From contig NZ_LAQL01000007.1 in the NCBI RefSeq assembly GCF_001026905.1, positions 265,331 through 329,330 of the forward strand: a DNA stretch of 64,000 nt, read 5' to 3'. Position numbers and translations under genes: made by a program. Under the pieces are notes generated by a model. That model worked only from the letters and a program-made list of their open reading frames with translations. It was not told the origin of the DNA and ran no database searches. Shown here one piece after another: positions 9,404 to 19,972 of this stretch. The DNA comes from Kiloniella spongiae. GTDB lineage: Bacteria > Pseudomonadota > Alphaproteobacteria > Kiloniellales > Kiloniellaceae. Numbering within the stretch: the first letter of the stretch is position 1; every line of letters begins with the position of its first letter.

Positions 9404-11212
9404 TTATTGTTGGCCGATAGGTGTAATACGCGAATTAAGAACATTGGTTCTCGGATCCTGAACGGTTTGTTCAAAGGTCTTTAAAACCGGTGATGTAATT
9501 TTAACCAGCGTGCTCAGGGATTTTACAACAGCTGGATCAGTAAGAATCATCTGTCCGCCCATGGCATTTTCCAAAAGTTCTTCAATGGGATCTTTCGGTT
9601 CAGGGAAATAAACGAGCTGATGGTCAAGCTCTTCATTGATCATAGCTGCTTCGCGCGCGACCTGAATGGCTTCTCTAAAACCACCTAACTGATCAACCAA
9701 TCCGTTGTCTTTGGCTTGGGCTCCGCTCCAGATTTGCCCTTTGGCAATTGTGTGGATTTCCTGTTGGCTCTTGCCACGACCTTCGCCAACTTTAACTGTG
9801 AAGTCTTCGTAAATGCGATCAAGAGAACCTTGCAAACGTGCCCAACCTTCATTGGTAAAGGCTTTATTGGCACTGTAGAGATCGGCATTCTCTCCGGCTT
9901 TTACGCCATCCCATTTGATGCCAACTTTATCCCAAAGGTCGGTGAGAACCATTTTACCACCGGCAACACCAATTGAACCGGTGATAGTAACGGGATTAGC
10001 GAGGATTTTGTGGGCAGGCGCAGATACAAAATAACCGCCTGATGCAGCGACATCTCCCATAGAGATAATGACAGGCTTGCCAACTTCCTTGGCTCGGACG
10101 ACTTCGCGCCACATAACATCAGATGCAACATAAGATCCGCCGGGGCTATCTATCCGTAGAATAATGGCTTCGATTGAATCATCATCAATGGCGTCAGAAA
10201 TTGCTTGAGCAATGGTGTCGGACCCCATAGTCGTTCTGCCGCCAAAGAAAGCATCGCCTTGGCTTTGTCCAAGGTGAATTTCGCCAATTCCATAGATCAC
10301 AGCAATTCTTGATGCGCCTTCTGAAACTTCTGGCGTTGTGCTCATGGCATAGTCTGCAAGGTGGATGAACTCGCGATCTCCTGTCAGGGCTTCATCCGTA
10401 ATTTCATCCCAATAGCCGACACGATCAATCAGATCGGCATCAATGGCTTCGACAGCACTAAGAGGGGATCGGTCCATAAGCGTTCCAATTTCGCCGGGTT
10501 TTTCTCTGCTGACAGAGATTTCTTTTTCAATAACGTCAAAGATAGAATTGAGAACGCCTTGTGTGTTTTGTTTTACAGGGGCAGGCATATGATCATCAGT
10601 GAACATGTTCATTACACCCTTGTATTCGTGTCGTTGGCTGAACTGCGGCAGAATGCCGAGTTCATCCAATACGGGACGCAGGTAGGGGCTTTCCATGCTA
10701 AAGCCGGAAATATCCAGATCGCCGGACGGTTGTACCCAAACGGTTTCGGCTGCACTTGCTAGATAATAATGCAACGTTCCATGGCCTGCTTCACCATAGG
10801 TTTCAGCAAATGAAGCTGTCCATTTTCCCGTTTTTGTAAAGGCATGAATTGCTTTTCTGAGTTCCTGTGCCTGAGCGAGTTGTAATGGCCCTTGGCCTGC
10901 TTTGATTAACAGACCTTTGACTCGATTATCGTCTTGTGCACGGTACAGAGCATCGATGGCATCATGCAGCGGCAGACCAGGCTGGAAGGAGTTGCTGAAA
11001 TAGGATGCTTTGGTTGGGCCTTCGAAGAGACCTTCTGAAAGATCTATTGTCAGGATCATCTCCTGTGGCAGGCTCTGATTATCCACTGCCTTACCAATTT
11101 CTTCGACATTGTTGAGGGAGACGCCAATTAATACGCCAAGGAGAATGACAAGGAGGCCAAGGGCAGCAAAAAGCCCGACGACACCTTTGAAGATAAATTT
11201 AAGAAAAGACAT
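9404..11212 (-). CDS. sppA: Signal peptide peptidase SppA, long (67 kDa) type
   Basis: Membrane-anchored serine protease that degrades cleaved signal peptides. At 602 residues it is the long, tandem-domain form. A single N-terminal membrane segment lies at about residues 10-32. The general-base lysine is in the first half (K198 in RHEYKGVMNMF) and the nucleophilic serine in the second half (S391 in DVAASGGYFVS), the split catalytic dyad known from E. coli SppA. The motif DSPGGS near residue 355-360 is also present. Monocistronic by position: convergent with the sensor kinase downstream and divergent from the rRNA methyltransferase upstream. Confidence 0.94.
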   Translation of the reverse strand: MSFLKFIFKGVVGLFAALGLLVILLGVLIGVSLNNVEEIGKAVDNQSLPQEMILTIDLSEGLFEGPTKASYFSNSFQPGLPLHDAIDALYRAQDDNRVKGLLIKAGQGPLQLAQAQELRKAIHAFTKTGKWTASFAETYGEAGHGTLHYYLASAAETVWVQPSGDLDISGFSMESPYLRPVLDELGILPQFSQRHEYKGVMNMFTDDHMPAPVKQNTQGVLNSIFDVIEKEISVSREKPGEIGTLMDRSPLSAVEAIDADLIDRVGYWDEITDEALTGDREFIHLADYAMSTTPEVSEGASRIAVIYGIGEIHLGQSQGDAFFGGRTTMGSDTIAQAISDAIDDDSIEAIILRIDSPGGSYVASDVMWREVVRAKEVGKPVIISMGDVAASGGYFVSAPAHKILANPVTITGSIGVAGGKMVLTDLWDKVGIKWDGVKAGENADLYSANKAFTNEGWARLQGSLDRIYEDFTVKVGEGRGKSQQEIHTIAKGQIWSGAQAKDNGLVDQLGGFREAIQVAREAAMINEELDHQLVYFPEPKDPIEELLENAMGGQMILTDPAVVKSLSTLVKITSPVLKTFEQTVQDPRTNVLNSRITPIGQQ

Positions 11213-11456
11213 GAATTTAAGAACCTGGAATTTAAGAGTGATATAGTTGGTGATAAAGATGATGGGCTAAGACCTTTTTTGCAAGCTTCGGATGCTGGGG
11301 TTTCTGGTTTTGATCTCAATACGCCCAAGATTTCTTAATTCCTGTCTGTAAAAGATGGTGCTTGCGATTGCGGCTTTTAAAAAAGCTGTTAGATTGGCGA
11401 AAAATCATCCTGCTGGTAGAGCAGTGATCATATAACCAAATCAGGTGTCAGGAATA

Positions 11457-12788
11457 ATGAGACGTAAAGCGCGCCGTGGCGGCGGAAAGCAGATAGAGAT
11501 AGAAATCGATACGCTCGGTGCGCGTGGGGATGGGGTTGCGGATTATGATGGGCGACCTGTTTATGTTCCAATGACAATGCCTGGCGATCAGCTTCGGGTG
11601 AAACTTGTTGGTGAAAGGTCCGGTGGTTTTAAAGCCGAGATTTTAGAGCTTCAGCAATTGGGAGCGAACCATGTTGACGCGCCTTGTGAACACTTTGGTC
11701 CTTGTGGTGGTTGTACAGTACAGCATGTTGCCCCAGATTTTTACCGCAAATGGAAAAGAGACACAATTGTTCAGGCTCTAACTCGTAAGGGATTTAGTGG
11801 TGGTGAGGTTGCGGATCTTGTCCAGATCGAAGCGAAAACCAGACGCCGAGTTGTTTTTGCTGCAGCGGCGCGGGGTAAGAAAATTGACCTTGGGTTTCAT
11901 GAACGTGAAAGCCATAAGATCGTTAATGTGATTGACTGTAAACTTCTTACGCCTGAATTAAGCAAGCTGGTTGAGCCTCTTCGAGAGTTGTTAAAGGTAT
12001 TGTTGGGGCCGGAACAAGCGAAAGCTGACATCACAGTTATCGGATCTTCCGCTGGGCCAGATATTCTGATTGTCACAGATGCCAAGCTGGTATTGGAAGG
12101 TCGTGAAGCAATTACTGCCTTTGCTGAAAAATATTCAGTCGCACGTTTTGCCTGGGGGCGCCCGAAACAAGAACCGGAACCTGTAGCGATAAGGGATAAT
12201 CCCTACCAAAAGTTCGGTGATATTCAGGTTTTGCCGCCTGAAGGTGCTTTTTTACAACCAAGCCAGGAAGGACAGGATGCTCTTACTGATTTGGTTTTAG
12301 GCTATTTGCCAGAAGAGCTGGAAACTGTTGCGGATTTGTTTTCCGGGTGCGGCACTTTTAGCTTCCCACTTTCCAACCGCGCGCAAGTTCATGCTGTTGA
12401 GGGGGATGAACGGGCGATTACGGCATTGACGTCTGCTGCCCGTCGAAACGATACACTTCATCGTATTACTTCTGACTGCCGGGATCTGGTGAAAGACCCT
12501 GTGACAGCAGATGAGCTTCAGGGTGGTGATTGTGTTGTGCTGGACCCGCCAAGAACTGGCGCGAAAGAACAGTGCTATGAATTGGCGCAATCTGATGTCA
12601 GAACCATTATCTATGTTTCCTGCAATCCCAATACTTTTGCCCGTGACGCAAGAATATTGGTCGAAGGCGGGTATGCCCTCAAAGAAGTCACTCCCGTAGA
12701 TCAGTTTATCTGGAGTGGCCATTTGGAAGTCGTCAGTTGTTTTGAACTGACCGATTTTGATGGTGATGAACAGGAAATTGAAGACTAG
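11457..12788 (+). CDS. 23S rRNA (uracil-C5)-methyltransferase, RlmD/TrmA family
   Basis: Methylates a uridine at C5 in RNA with SAM; probably 23S rRNA. The N-terminal TRAM domain (IEIDTLGARGDGVADYDG) is followed by the iron-sulfur cluster site C77-x5-C83-x2-C86 and a later CK (IDCKLL), the four-Cys arrangement of RlmD/RumA. The methyltransferase half has SAM motif DLFSGCGTFSFPL, the DPPRTGAKEQ motif and the nucleophilic cysteine in YVSCNPNTFARD. ATG 11457 has an AGGA at suitable distance, whereas GTG 11445 is four codons further up. Whether it is the RlmC, RlmD or TrmA type cannot be settled by eye. Confidence 0.9.
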   Translation: MRRKARRGGGKQIEIEIDTLGARGDGVADYDGRPVYVPMTMPGDQLRVKLVGERSGGFKAEILELQQLGANHVDAPCEHFGPCGGCTVQHVAPDFYRKWKRDTIVQALTRKGFSGGEVADLVQIEAKTRRRVVFAAAARGKKIDLGFHERESHKIVNVIDCKLLTPELSKLVEPLRELLKVLLGPEQAKADITVIGSSAGPDILIVTDAKLVLEGREAITAFAEKYSVARFAWGRPKQEPEPVAIRDNPYQKFGDIQVLPPEGAFLQPSQEGQDALTDLVLGYLPEELETVADLFSGCGTFSFPLSNRAQVHAVEGDERAITALTSAARRNDTLHRITSDCRDLVKDPVTADELQGGDCVVLDPPRTGAKEQCYELAQSDVRTIIYVSCNPNTFARDARILVEGGYALKEVTPVDQFIWSGHLEVVSCFELTDFDGDEQEIED

Positions 12789-12834
12789 GGGCTTGCAGGA
12801 TTAAGCCTTGTTCCTAAATAATATTTATCCATTG

Positions 12835-12866
12835 TATGAGGTATTCTGGGTATGAGGCATTCTGGC
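12835..12866. repeat. 16-bp tandem duplication
   Basis: Two consecutive copies of GTATGAGGYATTCTGG (12835-12850 and 12851-12866), differing at one base. They lie in the gap between the rRNA methyltransferase and hemH. Confidence 0.8.
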
Positions 12867-12995
12867 ACGATTGCTGAAAGCAACAAATCCGAACTTTGCA
12901 GGTTTGTCATTTACTTATATGGTTTTGTAAAGTTGTTGTGTAATTAGACGATCTACAGAGCTTTCCTTTAGAATTTTCAGGCCTTTGATATCTTT

Positions 12996-14027
12996 ATGAA
13001 CATGCAAATTACACCCAAAAATCACCCACCAATACCAACTGAAAAAGTTGGCGTCCTTTTGATGAATCTAGGTACGCCTGATGGCACAGACTATTGGTCT
13101 ATGCGTCGCTATCTTGGTGAATTTTTAAGCGATCAGCGCGTGATTGAGGCGCCAAAGTGGCTTTGGCAAATAATCCTACAGGGGATTATTTTGACGACCC
13201 GGCCAAGTAAAAGCGGGGAAGCCTATAAAGAAATCTGGAATAAGGAAAAAGACGAATCTCCTCTTCGTACTATTACACGCGATCAGGCCGAGAAACTGCA
13301 AAAGATACTCGCAAAAGATCATCCGAATGTAATTGTTGACTGGGGATGGCGCTACGGGAACCCTGCGGTTAAGGAGCGAATAGAAGACCTTCACAAGCAG
13401 GGGTGTAACCGTATTCTTCTCTTTGCTCTTTATCCTCAATATTCCGCAACAACAACAGCGACGGCTTATGACAAGTGCTTTGATGCGCTGAAAGCCATGC
13501 GCTGGCAACCTGCTGTTCGCTGTGTTCCTGCGTACCATGATGCGCCCGTCTATATTGACGCTCTGGCAAAATCTGTGGAAGAAGGCATTGAGAAATTATC
13601 CTGGAAGCCGGATGTAACCATTGCTTCTTTTCATGGTCTTCCTGTGGAATATCATGAAAAGGGAGATCCCTATTACTGCCATTGTGCCAAGACAGCACGC
13701 TTGTTGCGTGAAAGGTTAGGCTGGTCGGAAGATCAGTTGAAACTGTGCTTCCAGTCTCTGTTTGGTCCAAAGGAATGGTTGAAGCCTTATACGCAGCCAA
13801 CAGTGGAAGAAATGGCGCGGAACGGGGTGAAAAACTTGGTTATTTTGACACCAGGTTTTTCGGTTGATTGTGTTGAAACGCTGGAAGAAATTGATATCGG
13901 TGTGCGTGAAGCTTTCCTTGAAAATGGTGGTGAAAATTTTGCGTTTATCCCATGCTTGAACGATAGTCTTGGCGGTATGGATGTTATTAAAGAAGTCACA
14001 TTACGTGAACTTCAGGGGTGGATATAG
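12996..14027 (+). CDS. hemH: Ferrochelatase
   Basis: Inserts iron into protoporphyrin IX, the last step of heme synthesis, at the membrane surface. The 343-residue protein has the early VGVLLMNLGTPDG motif, the metal-binding histidine in ASFHGLPVEYHEKGDPY, and the catalytic glutamate region in GFSVDCVETLEEID, all at family-typical positions. With hemA at 35-36 kb, two heme genes lie in the window but are unlinked. The gene is convergent with the spermidine-synthase-like gene, with 8 bp between the stops. Confidence 0.95.
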   Translation: MNMQITPKNHPPIPTEKVGVLLMNLGTPDGTDYWSMRRYLGEFLSDQRVIEAPKWLWQIILQGIILTTRPSKSGEAYKEIWNKEKDESPLRTITRDQAEKLQKILAKDHPNVIVDWGWRYGNPAVKERIEDLHKQGCNRILLFALYPQYSATTTATAYDKCFDALKAMRWQPAVRCVPAYHDAPVYIDALAKSVEEGIEKLSWKPDVTIASFHGLPVEYHEKGDPYYCHCAKTARLLRERLGWSEDQLKLCFQSLFGPKEWLKPYTQPTVEEMARNGVKNLVILTPGFSVDCVETLEEIDIGVREAFLENGGENFAFIPCLNDSLGGMDVIKEVTLRELQGWI

Positions 14028-14035
14028 CGTCCGTC

Positions 14036-16357
14036 TTATTTAAGAGCAGAAAGAACATTGGAATAATCATCTGTCCAGGGTGTATCTGTTTTTGTATGTG
14101 ACGGCTCTCTCCAGCGGTTTATAGCTCTATCACTTGTTTGGTTTTCCACGGGAATGAGGTTGTCTAGAATCTCTGAGTTTTGTGCTAGGGCAATCCAGAT
14201 TGATGAATAGCGGTACGGATGGTTTTTTTTATCAGCTTCCTGTCTTACATAATCATATATTCGTGGGATAAGGCCTGATGCTTCTGCTGTTGCAGATACA
14301 ATGTTCTCCAAGTCAAAATATCGGTTAGAGATATGTAGAATAATGATGCCGTTGTCTTTAATTTTCTTTTTATAGAGTTCAAAAGCTTCTTTTGTCATTA
14401 AGTGAAGAGGGATCGCATCTGAGGAGAAGGCATCAGCAATAAGCAGGCCATAGGTTGCGTCGGGAATGTTTTTTAAAGAAAGGCGGGCATCACCGATGAT
14501 AACATCTGTTTCCTGTGCACATTCTTGCATATAGCTAAAAAGTTTAGGGTCTCTGGCCATGATTTCAACCAGTGGATCAATTTCAAAAAAGGTCCAGTTT
14601 TGTCCTGCTTGGCGATAACAAATGGCTGTGCCTGCACCTAAGCCTATTACTCCGACTGACTCGATTTTTTTGTCATGGACATCATAGGCTTCAAATAACT
14701 TTCCTAGCCCGGATTGCTGGTGATAATAGCTTTGTGATTCCAATGATCCCTGAACCTGAATGCCATGTATTGTTGTGCCGTGTTTTGCGATATGCGCAAC
14801 TTCTTTTGGTGTGTCGTTTTCTTCCTTGCCAGGGATTATTTCTTTTACCGTATAAACCCCAAAAAAACTACGTTCTTGAAAAAGGACTTTGTGGTGGGTG
14901 CTAAGTATTAAGGGGGTGAGAAAGAGCGCTGTTGCAACGGTAAAGGCAAGGCGAAATGGACGCCCAACACCTTCTAGCATTATCAAAAGGAACATCGTTA
15001 GTGCAATGATTGAGGCTAACTTTGCACTTATGGTTTCAGTTCCGACTTGCAGTGCGATAAGCAATAGCGCAATTAAGCACAGGGAGAAGATTATATCAGC
15101 GCGATAGCTTTGCGCTTTTGGACCTATTCTGCGTTTTATTATTGCGACAAAAGTTGTTGTTTTGGCGGGCATTAAGAGAGCTACAACAATTAGCAGGATG
15201 ATGTGTTCATATATATCAGCGAAGACAATGGGGGCGATCAGCCCAATAAAAATACCGCCCAAAACGCCCCCCAAAGACATCGCAATATAAAAATTTGTTA
15301 AATATTTTGCGTGGGGTCGTGTCCTTGCCAAAAGACCATGAAGATAAAGTACTAAAATGAAAAAGCAGAATAAATTTCCAAGAACAAAAATGAGCATGAT
15401 ATTTGCGTCGGTAACTGAGGCATTAAGAAAAATAACTAATAACAAACAGTAGGGTGCCAGTTTTTCTATAAAATGGTGGGGAATTATTGGGCGCCGAGAG
15501 AAAACGATAACAAACGTGAGTAAGTAAAGAATTAGGGGGAAAACCCAGAATAACGGTGCTGAAAGTAAATCAGTTGTGATTTTATTCGTAACGCTGAGCA
15601 AAAGAGCTGATGGGACAAGAGCCAAAATTATCCATTTGATATAGGACTTTATATTTGGTGCGATGTTGCCATCATTGTTTTCTTCTTGGGATCTAGGACA
15701 ATCAATATTTTGTTTCTTTGGTCGAAGGGCGGTGCCACAAGCAAAAATCAAAAATAGAAGCCCTAGAAAACCATATGACCAAAGCCACGTTTGAGTCTGT
15801 AATCCAAACTGTGTTTCAATTAAAAGCGGATAAGTGACTAAGGCCGTAATACTTCCCACATTACTGGCGGCATATAGAAAATAGGGATCGTGAGCCTCTG
15901 CATCACCTGAAGAGCGAAACCAATCCTGTAGAAGAGGGGCGTTCGCGGAGATAATAAAAAAAGGGAGACCGATAGCCAGAAAAAAGAGGCTTAATAACCA
16001 TAGGGATGGCCACCCATCAGCAGGCGTTTCGTATCCGGCTGGAATTGCGATTGGTAAAAAGAAAAGGGCCGCAGCCATTAGAAGCAAGTGAATGATGAGT
16101 TGGTTTTTCAGTCCAAAGGTTGATGATAGAAAATGTGCGTAGAGATACCCGGCCAATAACATTGATTGGAAGAATATCATTGCTGTGTTCCAAACAGCTG
16201 GTGCGCCCCCGAGTAATGGGAGGACCAGCTTTGTAAACATTGGTTGGATTAGAAATAGCAAAAATGCGCTGCAGCAAAGAGTAAGAATAAAAAAGTAGCG
16301 TATCAGTCTGCCTGATTTTAAGTTTATCGTTTCGCTATTAGTATTCATTATGACCAA
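14036..16357 (-). CDS. Membrane-fused spermidine synthase-like protein
   Basis: A 773-residue protein. The first ~480 residues hold about a dozen hydrophobic segments, beginning RYFFILTLCCSAFLLFLIQP, ending before LILSTHHKVLFQERSFFGVY. The C-terminal part is a spermidine-synthase-like methyltransferase fold with VGVIGLGAGTAICY, FFEIDPLVEIMARDP and the DVIIGDAR stretch. Such fusions are widespread in bacteria, but aminopropyl transfer has not been assumed here: the C-terminal domain may use another substrate. The TTG start at 16357 has AGAGG at 5 nt; ATG 16348 is the alternative three codons in. Monocistronic. Confidence 0.82.
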   Translation of the reverse strand: MVIMNTNSETINLKSGRLIRYFFILTLCCSAFLLFLIQPMFTKLVLPLLGGAPAVWNTAMIFFQSMLLAGYLYAHFLSSTFGLKNQLIIHLLLMAAALFFLPIAIPAGYETPADGWPSLWLLSLFFLAIGLPFFIISANAPLLQDWFRSSGDAEAHDPYFLYAASNVGSITALVTYPLLIETQFGLQTQTWLWSYGFLGLLFLIFACGTALRPKKQNIDCPRSQEENNDGNIAPNIKSYIKWIILALVPSALLLSVTNKITTDLLSAPLFWVFPLILYLLTFVIVFSRRPIIPHHFIEKLAPYCLLLVIFLNASVTDANIMLIFVLGNLFCFFILVLYLHGLLARTRPHAKYLTNFYIAMSLGGVLGGIFIGLIAPIVFADIYEHIILLIVVALLMPAKTTTFVAIIKRRIGPKAQSYRADIIFSLCLIALLLIALQVGTETISAKLASIIALTMFLLIMLEGVGRPFRLAFTVATALFLTPLILSTHHKVLFQERSFFGVYTVKEIIPGKEENDTPKEVAHIAKHGTTIHGIQVQGSLESQSYYHQQSGLGKLFEAYDVHDKKIESVGVIGLGAGTAICYRQAGQNWTFFEIDPLVEIMARDPKLFSYMQECAQETDVIIGDARLSLKNIPDATYGLLIADAFSSDAIPLHLMTKEAFELYKKKIKDNGIIILHISNRYFDLENIVSATAEASGLIPRIYDYVRQEADKKNHPYRYSSIWIALAQNSEILDNLIPVENQTSDRAINRWREPSHTKTDTPWTDDYSNVLSALK

Positions 16358-16474
16358 AACTACCTCTCTAATATAGAGTACTGGATAGTATTGATGACAT
16401 GTTAAAACAGCTTTAATTCATCGCCGGGGATGTACTAAAGCTGTTCTTAAGCATTTACCTTATTTGATAAAGTC

Positions 16475-17557
16475 TTATCTGTTTTGCGCTTTATGGCGCA
16501 GCCAGTGATCGGCAAGGGTAAGTGCCATCATTGCTTCACCAACTGGAACACCTCTGATCCCGACACAAGGGTCATGGCGACCTTTGGTAAAGATATCAGT
16601 TTCTTCACCATCTGTGGTTACCGTTTTACGCGGTGTCAGGATTGAACTGGTTGGTTTGATGGCAAAACGAACAACCACATCCTGGCCTGTGGAAATCCCG
16701 CCGAGAATACCACCGGCATGATTAGTGGTAAAATGTGGTTTGCCGTCGACCATACGGATCTCATCAGCATTTTCTTCACCAGTGTAGGCTGCTGTTTCAA
16801 ACCCATCACCAATTTCAACGCCTTTGACGGCGTTGATCGACATCATGGCTTTTGCCAGATCGGAATCCAGCTTGTCGTAGACAGGATCGCCTAATCCGAC
16901 AGGGACATTAGAGGCGACGACTTCGATGACAGCACCAAGTGATGAACCGGCTTTTCGAGCTGAATCCAGATAGGTTTCCCATTCTTTGGCGGCAACTGGA
17001 TCAGGACACCAGAAAGGATTATTGGAAACTTCGTTCCAGTCCCACCGCGTACGATCAATTTTATGCGGCCCCATTTGAACCAGCGCGCCACGAATTTGCA
17101 CACCGCCATCAATTTGAGTATCCAGAACTTTGCGAGCGATTGCCCCCGCGGCAACACGCATGGCTGTCTCGCGAGCAGACGAACGTCCGCCGCCGCGATA
17201 ATCGCGAATGCCGTATTTTTCCCAATAGGTGAAGTCGGCATGACCCGGGCGGAATTTCTTGACGATATCGCCATAATCCTTGGAGCGTTGATCCGTGTTT
17301 TCGATAATCAGGCCGATAGGAGTACCCGTTGTTTTACCCTCGAAAACGCCAGAGACGATTTTAACACTATCCGGTTCTTTTCGCTGCGTTGTAAAGCGAT
17401 TCTGACCAGGTTTACGCGCATTCAGATATGTCTGAATTTCTTCTTCTGATATATCGATGAGCGGTGGTGTTCCATCAACAACACAACCAATAGACGGGCC
17501 ATGACTTTCGCCCCAGGTTGTAAAACGGAAAATTTCACCAAAAGTATTGCCAGCCAT
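16475..17557 (-). CDS. aroC: Chorismate synthase
   Basis: Final shikimate-pathway enzyme: converts 5-enolpyruvylshikimate 3-phosphate to chorismate using reduced FMN. The 360-residue protein has all three signatures: [14 protein letters not shown] near the N-terminus, the [19 protein letters not shown] motif in the middle, and the C-terminal [14 protein letters not shown]. Its start follows GAGAGC by a few bases. It lies downstream of fabI on the same strand, but a terminator between the two argues for separate messages. Confidence 0.96.
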   Translation of the reverse strand: MAGNTFGEIFRFTTWGESHGPSIGCVVDGTPPLIDISEEEIQTYLNARKPGQNRFTTQRKEPDSVKIVSGVFEGKTTGTPIGLIIENTDQRSKDYGDIVKKFRPGHADFTYWEKYGIRDYRGGGRSSARETAMRVAAGAIARKVLDTQIDGGVQIRGALVQMGPHKIDRTRWDWNEVSNNPFWCPDPVAAKEWETYLDSARKAGSSLGAVIEVVASNVPVGLGDPVYDKLDSDLAKAMMSINAVKGVEIGDGFETAAYTGEENADEIRMVDGKPHFTTNHAGGILGGISTGQDVVVRFAIKPTSSILTPRKTVTTDGEETDIFTKGRHDPCVGIRGVPVGEAMMALTLADHWLRHKAQNR

Positions 17558-17588
17558 AATGCTCTCGCAGCGTTAGATCGTTCAAACT

Positions 17589-17623
17589 AAAAAGGGAGCG
17601 ACAGCTCAGCCGCGCTCCCTTTT
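17589..17623 (-). terminator. Rho-independent terminator after fabI
   Basis: Perfect 11-bp arms AAAAGGGAGCG (17590-17600) and CGCTCCCTTTT (17613-17623) around a 12-nt loop. Read on the minus strand the stem ends in a run of T. It lies between fabI and aroC. Confidence 0.85.
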
Positions 17624-17647
17624 AATATATTGCTTTTCAGCAGAGAT

Positions 17648-18487
17648 TTAAGATTGCGGGTTAAAATTACTCAGCAATTCGGAAAGCTCTTGTGCTTTGT
17701 CCACATTCATCATGCCGACGACGTGGTAACCGGAATCGACGTGGTGAATTTCACCCGTAACACCGCCTGACATGTCGGACAGAAGATAAAGACCTGCGCC
17801 GCCAACCTGCTCAATGCTTACATTGCGCTGCATCGGAGAGTTCAGTTCATTCCATTTCAGGATATGACGGAAATCACCAATACCGGATGCGGCAAGCGTT
17901 TTGATCGGTCCAGCTGAAATTGCATTAACACGGATGTTGTCCGGGCCAAGATCATCAGCCAGATAGCGCACAGATGCTTCAAGTGCGGCTTTGGCTACAC
18001 CCATAACATTGTAATGTGGCATAACCTGCTCAGCACCATAGTAAGTTAATGTAACCATGCTACCACCTTCGGTCATCAATGGCGCAGCATGCTGTGCGAT
18101 TGACGTAAAGGAGTAACAGGAAATATCCATGCTCTGTAGGAAGTTCTCGCGGCTTGTATTGAGATATTTGCCCTTGAGTTCTTCTTTGTCAGCATAGGCA
18201 ATAGCGTGGATTAGAAAATCCAGTTTGCCCCATTTTTCTTCAATTTCTTTGAAAACAGCTTTGACGCTGGCATCGTCAGTAACGTCGCACTGCAAAAGAA
18301 TATCGGAGTTAACTGATTCTGCGAGTGGCGCAACACGTTTTTTCAAGGCATCGCCCTGATAGGTGAAAGCCAGTTCAGCGCCTTGGTCAGCAACCGCCTT
18401 GGCGATCCCCCAGGCGATAGAGCGGTCATTGGCAACGCCCATTACTAGGCCGCGTTTACCAGCCATCAACGGTTGTGGGTTGGACAT
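17648..18487 (-). CDS. fabI: Enoyl-[acyl-carrier-protein] reductase (NADH)
   Basis: Reduces the trans-2 double bond of acyl-ACP in the last step of each fatty-acid elongation cycle. The 279-residue product from ATG 18487 has the FabI-type Rossmann start KRGLVMGVANDRSIAWG (a divergent GxxxxxSxA motif rather than the classical SDR GxxxGxG) and the catalytic YxxxxxxK site, seen as HYNVMGVAKAALE. The long in-frame extension up to 18643 lacks homology-like features and is not used: ATG 18487 has GAGG upstream. Downstream comes a strong terminator. Confidence 0.95.
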   Translation of the reverse strand: MSNPQPLMAGKRGLVMGVANDRSIAWGIAKAVADQGAELAFTYQGDALKKRVAPLAESVNSDILLQCDVTDDASVKAVFKEIEEKWGKLDFLIHAIAYADKEELKGKYLNTSRENFLQSMDISCYSFTSIAQHAAPLMTEGGSMVTLTYYGAEQVMPHYNVMGVAKAALEASVRYLADDLGPDNIRVNAISAGPIKTLAASGIGDFRHILKWNELNSPMQRNVSIEQVGGAGLYLLSDMSGGVTGEIHHVDSGYHVVGMMNVDKAQELSELLSNFNPQS

Positions 18488-18671
18488 CGGGTTCCTCACT
18501 GTGAGATTGTCCTGAAAACTAAAGTGCAGCATCCTACAACATTGCCGGGATTGGTCAAAGATTTGGCGACATGTAGAGTGCTTTTTCTGACTTTTAGCTG
18601 GGAATTTAGCTTTCTGCCAGCGATAGTTAACAAGAAATGTCAAAATGGTTGAATTTTGAGGGCAACTTTAG

Positions 18672-19928
18672 ATGGTAGATTCGAAAATCCGACGTTTGTT
18701 ACTGAATTTGGGCGCGGTATTTAAAAAAGAGAATCTGGATGATGCTGTTCTGTTTGTTGGTTACGTCTTTAAACGTTTTGCGAAAGACAAAGGAACACGG
18801 GTCGCTGCATCGTTAAGTTACTCATCGCTTTTGGCAATCGTGCCAATGATGACGATTGCCTTGGCTCTACTTTCTGCTTTTCCGGGATTCGAAGATTCCA
18901 AGGGTGAATTACAAGCCACACTCTTTAATAATCTTTTACCATCTGCCGAGCTTGAAATCAGCACGCAGTTGAACGCCTTTGTGGATAATGCAAAGAACAT
19001 GACGACAATAGGCGTTCTGGCATTGGCTGTAACTGCGATAATGCTGCTCTATACAATCTCTAATTCTTTTAACAGTATTTGGCGTGTTCAGGAACGCCGC
19101 CCGATTTTCAATTTGATTTTGGTTTACTGGGCGCTTTTGACACTTGGCCCACTAATGTTGGGGGCGTCTTTAACGGTGTCCAGCTATGGCTTTGCAATTG
19201 CTGAGCTTGCAGATCAATCCGGGCGTGCCAGTTCGCTGGTTACTCTACTGGCACCAATTTTTCTTGGGTGTACGGCCTTTACTGTCCTTTTTCTTGTTGT
19301 ACCTAATCGTCCAGTTCTATTTTCGCACGCTCTAATTGGCGGCGTTGTTTCGACAACGTTGTTTGAACTCCTTAAACGAAGTTTTGGACTTTATCTGCAA
19401 TATTTCCCTTCTTATCAGGCGATTTACGGGGCGTTGGCTACAATTCCGATTTTTTTGATCTGGATGTATCTTTCATGGGTTGTTGTTTTATTAGGGGCCG
19501 AAATCACAGCAGCTTTGCCGGAACGACGAGCTGTTTTGCGTAAAGATATCAAGCGGGAAGGGATTGGGGATCGCTTGGCTTTGACAATCGCCTTGCTTCA
19601 AAAACTGGAAGGTGCGGGAAGAGTTGGCGCAACCCTGAAGGAAACGGTGATGATGCGCGGGCTTCCTGCGGATTTGCAAGCAACAGCAGAAGTTTTATCT
19701 GATTTGAAAGGCATGCGCATTGCTGAACGTACAGGTCGAGGGCGCTGGGTACTTTGTCGAGATCTTGCAACGATTACTCTTGGGGATCTGCTTCAGGAGA
19801 TGGATCTGAATTATGATCCCAAGCGTAATTGGCCTGAAGGGGTCAGGGATGTGGTTGATATTTTGGAAGAAAATCCGAAAGATATTCGAGATAAAAATCT
19901 CAAAGAAATACTACAGAAAGCTGAGTAG
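18672..19928 (+). CDS. YihY/BrkB-family inner membrane protein
   Basis: A 418-residue membrane protein with about six hydrophobic segments in the first ~290 residues and a soluble C-terminal tail. The family start is recognisable: DKGTRVAASLSYSSLLAIVPMMTIALALLS, and later YQAIYGALATIPIFLIWMYLSW. The family was once called ribonuclease BN, but that activity belongs to another protein; its true role is unknown. The C-terminal ~110 residues contain a winged-helix-like stretch (SDLKGMRIAERTGRGRWVL). It is divergent from fabI with 184 bp between the starts. Confidence 0.85.
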   Translation: MVDSKIRRLLLNLGAVFKKENLDDAVLFVGYVFKRFAKDKGTRVAASLSYSSLLAIVPMMTIALALLSAFPGFEDSKGELQATLFNNLLPSAELEISTQLNAFVDNAKNMTTIGVLALAVTAIMLLYTISNSFNSIWRVQERRPIFNLILVYWALLTLGPLMLGASLTVSSYGFAIAELADQSGRASSLVTLLAPIFLGCTAFTVLFLVVPNRPVLFSHALIGGVVSTTLFELLKRSFGLYLQYFPSYQAIYGALATIPIFLIWMYLSWVVVLLGAEITAALPERRAVLRKDIKREGIGDRLALTIALLQKLEGAGRVGATLKETVMMRGLPADLQATAEVLSDLKGMRIAERTGRGRWVLCRDLATITLGDLLQEMDLNYDPKRNWPEGVRDVVDILEENPKDIRDKNLKEILQKAE

Positions 19929-19972
19929 ATGGGGCTTTGATATATTGATCTACTCAAAATGGAAATAGCATT

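Noticed and set aside
14036..16357. Annotation of the fused protein as a working spermidine synthase
   Set aside because: Only the fold is recognised; the long membrane part and lack of polyamine-gene neighbours leave the substrate open.
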